NCBI RefSeq assembly: GCF_028640845.1
Contig: NC_080539.1
Location: 176,540,736-176,604,735, forward strand
Origin: Ahaetulla prasina
Taxonomy: Eukaryota; Chordata; Lepidosauria; Squamata; Colubridae
Length of the DNA stretch: 64,000 bases
Reading direction: 5' to 3'
Translations under genes and position numbers: made by a program
Shown here: positions 44,528-64,000 of the stretch, in pieces
Layout: each line of letters opens with the position of its first letter
Position numbering within the stretch: the stretch's first letter is position 1
The notes under the pieces: model-generated
Databases searched by the model: none
What the model saw: the letters and a program-made list of their open reading frames with translations, nothing else
Told to the model about the DNA's origin: nothing

Positions 44528-47500
44528 GTCTAAATGATTCCATTAATTGGGGGAAGGGCTGTTGTTGAATATTAAGGTAAGCTAGAAGCATATTAGCCAA
44601 TTTAATGTGATAACCGTTCTATCCGGTCATAAGAATTTTATTCAGGTCTCAGTAGAAGCTGACATTCAGCTGTGCCAGTGAGAAAAATAAGAAAGCTTCT
44701 CAACGTTGTAAAAAAAAAATCCTGTTTGATGATTCCTTGTGTGAGGTAATGTCCCCTAGCATTATATCGAGTAATCAGAGCACTTCTGCACCTAGTTTTG
44801 GCACCATTGCCACAGCAATACTGTCCTCCTTGTTTTCACAGTGACATTTTTCTTCGACAATTCAGCCAGTGTTATTTTACTAAGCTCTCCAAAATCTCAA
44901 ATCACCAACTTAATTACCATGGAACCCAGATGGTAGGTAGCTTAGGCCCACCACCCAAAGCTTTCCTCTCTCCTTGCTCTTAAGCAACTACAGGAAAAGG
45001 CAAAAACGACAGTGGGAATCTGATATTGGAGTAGCAGCTGGGGTTTTTTTAGACGGATTTTGTTGGAGGGGGGGCATGCTCAATAATCAGCAAGGGAAAG
45101 CACTGATGGTTCAGTGTAAATTCTGGGAATGGTTGCATGAGAATAAACACAATTCAACACAAAGTCCAATTAGAGCAATATCCTTTTTTAGCCAACCTAA
45201 AAAAATGGCATAGCAAGAGGAGAAACACAAGCTGATAGCCTATTTTTAATTACAGTGTTAAGATGGAATTTGAGAAGACGATGCAAACTTTCAAATTAGG
45301 ACCTCAACATTACCACAACAAAATCTGCTGTGCAGTATCTGCACCTAGAATGTCAGGATTTTTAAAAAAGCTGATCACCCAGTTCAAAAATATATAATTA
45401 TTTTCCAGCTTTGTTCCACCTGTTCATAGTAACTTGAAACACGTTATCACGCAGAATATAAACCTATCAATCTTCCTCTCATTCCTGTTTATGATCAGCA
45501 TGATTCTCCTACAATTTTCAGCAGCCCAATTTCAGAGTTCCTAAAATGCTGCACAACAGATTTTTTAAAATTTTAATCAATCCTCTGCTTTATTTTTAAA
45601 TTTTGATTTCCTTCCACATTCCCCACCTAGATAAATTAATGAACATTTCATTCTAGTGATTTAAACCCATCTGATTGAAATGAGAAAAATGTGAAATATC
45701 ACATGCTGCAATGGACACCTGAAAAACTAGAATTTGTACACTGCAAGTGCTGATACAATACATTAGGAAGAAACAGTATAAATAGTCAAGATTGCTGGCA
45801 TCCTTTGAAGTAACCTTTATGCCACTGAAATCAATAAGGGGGGAATTAAAACTCAATAGTATAGCATATGTTTTACCCACACAAAGTCCTAGGGGTAAAT
45901 TCCTGATGTCTCTTAATTTAAAGTAATAATAATAATGTATCTTATACAATATAGACTCTTACATAGTCTATGTTATTTTCCTTTATAGGTATTATTTTTT
46001 AGGTATTACTGAGTTTCAAGCAATATGACACTTCAACCTGAAGATAGACATATCATCCATATGCAAAAAACCCCAGTTACGTTTACTCGTTAGCAGAGTA
46101 CAAAAGAACATATTTCTCAATGGGAAAAGGACAGGGACAGGAAGGATATGCTAACCTTGGATTTGGTCCAGGGATTGTCCAAAAGCTAAAGAAAAAATAA
46201 TCAGTAATGAAAAATACCAGTTCTACTCAGTTGCCTGCTCTTTGCCATCTTGATTTTCCTCCAGACCAAAAAAACCCAAAACCAAAATACCCTTTTTGTA
46301 CCATTAGTAAAGAATCTGATAAAAGAAAAGGCAATATTATTTTATAAAACAAAGCAGGTATAGAACATTTGTTCATTTTCTTTAATTGTGGTGGTACTGA
46401 CCCAAGATCTGAACTGAGGAGGCTATTGAGAAACTCTTGCTTTCTCTCTCTCTCTTTTTTTCTCTCTCTCTCTTTTTTCTTTTTCTGGCTACTATTGTCT
46501 ATAAGTTGCTGTCAAACCTGTCTTCAGTTCAGCCACTATAAAAATATGAAAAAAATAAGTTTACTATACCTAAGAGATCCCCAATGGCATTTATACTATG
46601 AGCAGTAATCAAAGCTCTCAACCAATCTGGCTTTTTAATCAAAGCTCTCAACCAATTCTTGGTAGAAGAATTTGCTACTTAAACCCCTCACACTGGTAGT
46701 GTACAATATATTCATGCTTAATACCATGTGTGTTACGTAGGTCACAATTCTGGTAGTAGCACCCAAGAGCACCTTTGATTAGAGCTTCCTAATCTTTGTG
46801 GTCATTAATGGCAAGTTGTATTTTGAGAGGCAGGCAGGTTGTACTATCAATCAAGGCTCATGGATATTTTTCTTTCCAATATCCCTACTCTTGCTGGAAC
46901 AATGGTCTGGTTGACTCAATAACCACTGGGATTACATTATTAAAAACCCCTTAAATAAAATACTACTAATCTGCTAGAGAAGATATGATTAGTCCTCTCC
47001 AAGGCATATTTTTTACATAGTAGATTTTTTTTTAAAGAAAAAGAAGTGCTCAACTGGAATCTTAAGAGGCATTCTTTGGGTATGTTTAGTGAGAACGACA
47101 AATTACATATCTGCACTTGCAACTCCTTTTTGCACTTCCTACTCAATTTCTGCTTTCCAGTGCCTAAACCTAAAATATTATGTTCAGTTTATAGCCATGC
47201 CTCTGAAAAAGCTGAGCAAGAATTGCTTTCTCTATACAGAAAGAAAATCACTATGTCTGAAGTTTTACAGCTTAGGAAAAAATGATTAAGGGGGAAAGGC
47301 ATGAAAACATTGCAAAGCTATTCCACGGTGGAATAAGTGAACAGGGAGAAATTTCACTTACTTTCATCCAGCGAAAGTAAAAGTTGGGAGGTTCAAGATC
47401 CACCGCTGACTTTACTGATTTTGAAATCCTGCGCAAACATTGTTACTACTGCTCAAAGTGTGCTAAATCAGTTGCAGGAAGCAAATCGGTATTCTATGTG

Positions 47501-47633
47501 CTGATTAATTATTTCCTGCACACATATGCAAGTGGGCAAGATAGAATATAATTCACAAATTCCAAAGCAAGATGCAAAATGAAGCCAGAATAAAGAGAAA
47601 TATTTTCTTTTTCTATGAGCAAATCCTCTAAAA
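44528..47633. other. Intergenic DNA
   Basis: AT-rich, with a pyrimidine microsatellite at about 46437-46485 and a 30-bp-spaced direct duplication of AATCAAAGCTCTCAACCAAT at about 46607 and 46637. No gene recognised. Confidence 0.55.
46437..46485. repeat. (TC)n/(T)n pyrimidine microsatellite
   Basis: Alternating CT and T runs. Confidence 0.85.
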
Positions 47634-47763
47634 CAGTGTTTTTCACATTTGGGAACGTTAAGGTGTGTGGACTTCAATTCCCAGAATTCCCTAGCTAGCT
47701 GGCTGGGGAATTCTAGGAGTTGGAGTCCATACATCTTAACATTCCCAAATGTGAAAAACACTG
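47634..47763. mobile_element. Foldback miniature element (hairpin)
   Basis: CAGTGTTTTTCACATTTGGG at the left pairs with the right end ACATTTGGG-complement ending AAAAACACTG. The inner arms hold TGTGGACTTCAATTCCCAGA and its diverged complement around CTAGCTAGCTGGCTGG. Confidence 0.8.
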
Positions 47764-50180
47764 CTGTAAAGGAACCTAAGTGCTTTTCTACCACTAAAAG
47801 TCAATCTAGTCAGCCGGCTCAAAGCTTCTCTTTTGTAAGAATGCCTCTTTCCTGAAAATGTACGCTCAGCAACTGAAAGAAAGGATTGATGCAATCTTAT
47901 GACTTAATGATTATCTAACTGAAAAGTAATAGGATTATCTAGATTATGACTGTTGCAAGACGACCTGGCACTCTGACTGGCAGCAATACAAACAGGTCAG
48001 GTTTAACTGACTGGCCTGCCTGAAGGATAGAGATTCCTGTGTCAGCATTTGCTACATCAATTAGTAAGAATACTTCATAATGTGTTTGGTTAATACAGGA
48101 AGAGAAAACATACTACCATATTTATTAGGTGCCCACACTGAAAGAAGAATAGGTAGAGTGGGATAAACATATAACCCATTCTAAAGGCTTCCTTTATAGT
48201 TACATAAAGTTGCTTTATAATTTATAAAGACAAAAGTTGTTTCTGGAAAGGTAAATATTTATCAAAACAATACCTTGCCTTTCAACCAAGGGTGTTTGTG
48301 ATTAAAATCTGACTCCTCTTTTTTTAGATTCGGATTAATTCCATTTACTTTACTGTATATTCTGAATTTGGAGTTCACCAGATTGAAAATGGCAAATTAG
48401 GACAAATGGCATAACATGCTAAGAATTCTGGGAACTGGAGTTGTGGCCCATCTGGGAGGCACCAGGCGAGTTGTCTTTTCCTGCTCAAGGGCTTTAAGAT
48501 TAATTTTGCAGGGGGGGAAATTATAACATATTATATTCTTTTGAAAAAGTGTTTCATACTTGGACAACAGGTAATATTCCAAACAATTTTAAATAATGGA
48601 ACTGAATTTCTGACAGCCAGAAAAATGTCTGAATAGTATCTCTTACGCAAGGAGAGTTAAAGGCCAGAATTGTGTGATTACTTTTCAACACATATCCTCT
48701 TGAAAACAATGGTGGAGTGAGGGAAAAAGTGACAAATGAAGCTTCATGATTATTACCAGGTCACATTTAAGCACCCAGTTAAATGTACTTTTATGTAAAC
48801 TTTTTGAAGCTTAAAACTGGATGTTCCATATATGTTTTCAACCCATATTTGCAATATGATTTTATTTGTTATGCATAAAGAAAAGAATTATTGGTCATTA
48901 TGACACCAGGCACTAAATAAGCATGGAGTTAATCTGTTCAGGAATTGATAGAAACACACTTCATATACTTATTGGTCTTGGGGAAATAAGCAGGATACTA
49001 CTGTATCAAATGTAGCCTGTTCTTTTGATAAACAATTTGTTTTTAGCTCCAGTTATGGATGCTCAGAAGCATCATTATAGATACAATGTCCACTAGGTGT
49101 ATTGGGCCTATAAATCTGAAAATTCTAGCCAGCTTTCCATTGCTAATGGAGAGTCCCAATTTGGGACAGTTCTAAGCAGAAAACATTAAAAGCAATACAA
49201 TATGCTGATCCAGAACAAAGATAATTTCTCGCAGCACCACCTGCAGACATGACATCAAACTAAGAAACCTAAATCAATTTCTGCTAGTACATATTCATCC
49301 TGGCCACTCATTAGTATTTCTTTTCAGGTACAACAATCAAACATTAATTTGAACATTGACATCAAACATTGCTGAGAGTGTCTCGAAAGCAATTTCAGCT
49401 TCCTGTGTAAGAAACAATTATGAAGACTGCAACCCAACTTTTGAACAGAAAGGCAATGGTTCAACTTCTTGCTTTCTTTTTTGGTCCAGTAAGGTTTGAC
49501 CTCCAGGTGCTTAGCTTGGTTCAGGAAGAGAGCAATGAATTACAATGGTCCTTTTTAGGCTAATCTGGACTGGTGGCCATTAGCTGTATATATCTGATAA
49601 CGTATTAGTTCAATTCTATTCTCCTACTTCTCTGATTTATCGAACTAGAACAAAGAGCAATAGTTCAGTTAGGTCCCACAAACTATGGCTATCAATCAAA
49701 ATAAACTGATCCCTTAAGAATACCTTTCAAATAAAGTCATGCAGGCTCGATGCAGTAAAATTACAAGAAACTCCATTTCATTCCTGTATAACTTCAGTTA
49801 TCAAGACATTCCCAAAATCTCTGAAATTTCTTAGTCTATCTTATAAAGTGGCCTTTAAATTTTATTTCATAGCAAAAAGAAATTTTCTAGGATGGCTATC
49901 ATTCACTCACTACATTTGTCTTGCATATGTTTCTCATATACACATAAGTATGCAGCAGCATTTTTTGTACCAACTAAAGTTTTCATTCTTGTTTCTCTCA
50001 CACACAAACACACATACAGAAGCTTGCACATATTTTGTAGTCTGTGGCTGTTACCACTGTGTTCTGTGCCATCAGACTGGAAGAGGACATACCTGCTTAA
50101 ACTCAGGGGCCATACAGACTCTATTCAACAAGTACTTTCTAAATTACAGTGCCCACAAAGTGCCCTCCACTCTTTTATAT
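47764..50180 (-). other. SLC1A4: SLC1A4 3' flank and 3' UTR (extent unknown)
   Basis: The first clear AATAAA on the - strand downstream of the stop is at 49861-49866, but a longer 3' UTR is possible. A fragment of the foldback-element core is visible at about 48421-48465. No gene recognised. Confidence 0.45.
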
Positions 50181-63198
<13,018 letters not shown>

Positions 63199-64000
63199 CT
63201 GAAAAAGACAAAAACAAAAACTAGGAGTTGATAATAGTTTATAAACTTAATTGTTTGTACATTGGTATAAAATAAATGTCTGTTTTAGGATTTAGCATTA
63301 GTGCATCATTAAAAAGGCAGAGTACTTTACTGCATCAGCATTTTTTAGGCCTTAATAAACATACTTGCCTCAACAGCACATTTCAAAGAACTTACAAATA
63401 ATTAACAATGTTATTAATCACTGTTTTCTTCAGAGGTCACGTGACACTTCCTACAAAATATACTAAACTGCAGAAAGTGCAGTCCATGGGCAGGAATGGC
63501 GGGGGGAAAAAGAGTAAATCAGAGAATGCAAAACAATCTTAATTTCAAAATTAGTCAAATTACTAGTCAGATAGCAAATTAACAATATAAAAATAAGATA
63601 CAAGGTCTATAATAATCTAAAATACAGATAAGGAATTTATTTATTCATACAAAATTGAAGATTAATGGCATAGATAAACATTTTTCATATAGAACAGAAA
63701 TCAGTTGTCCCTACACATTCAAAACTGCTACCCAGAACTTTGTTGCATTATGCATAAAAAGGTTTCTCTAAATTAACATAACATAAAATTTCTTAGACCA
63801 GTCTGGAGCCTCTGACAACAAAGGGAAAATAAGCCTTCTTTGGATATCTTTGAAAAATTAGCAATATAACAGCGCAAGGAGAAGGAATTCAACTGAACCA
63901 TCCCTAAAACGGCATATTTGACTAGCTGTAGGAATTTCATTACTGTTTTATATAGCAGTGCGGAAGGCAAACTATTTGATTCTGAAGAAAAACCTTTGCT
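63199..64000 (-). other. SLC1A4: SLC1A4 intron 1 (partial)
   Basis: No exon recognised; the exon encoding the N-terminal helices lies to the right of the window. Confidence 0.7.

Overview
The window is nuclear DNA from a squamate reptile, most likely an advanced (colubroid) snake. The evidence is an AT-rich, intron-rich vertebrate layout; many non-LTR retrotransposon fragments, tRNA-headed SINEs and hAT-type miniature elements of kinds seen in squamates; and two copies of an L3/CR1-type LINE whose 3' end runs into an (AATAG)n microsatellite, a trait reported for colubroid snakes. The species assignment is inference. There is no prokaryotic gene, CRISPR array or rRNA gene, and most long open frames outside the exons are transposon remnants or chance frames in CpG-rich DNA.

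Three host genes are present in the same order and relative orientation as on human 2p14 (SLC1A4, CEP68, RAB1A), read here from the opposite side. RAB1A lies on the + strand with all six coding exons (1585-13388) and encodes a complete 205-residue Rab GTPase. CEP68 lies on the - strand with five coding exons (26585 down to 19301; about 617 residues) and a CpG-rich promoter near 34 kb. RAB1A and CEP68 are convergent. SLC1A4 (ASCT1) lies on the - strand upstream of CEP68; its 3' exons are at 63198 down to 50181, and the first large exon is beyond the right edge of the window.

The most interesting gene-level observation is in SLC1A4. The small exon encoding the N-glycosylated extracellular loop is present twice, at 61564-61626 and 61050-61109. 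Both copies are open, in phase 0, flanked by good splice sites, and carry two N-glycosylation sequons each. They could be mutually exclusive cassettes or both be included.

The rest is a dense transposon graveyard: L3/CR1-type LINEs at 1-1055, 31137-32432 and 57463-57850; a second LINE family at 7627-7808, 34797-35895 and 54380-55165; Penelope-like remnants at 18780-19110, 36139-36790 and 42690-43190 with hammerhead-ribozyme-like cores; hAT miniature elements, several with clear 8-bp target duplications; hairpin-forming foldback elements; and four nested insertions that give relative ages of the families.
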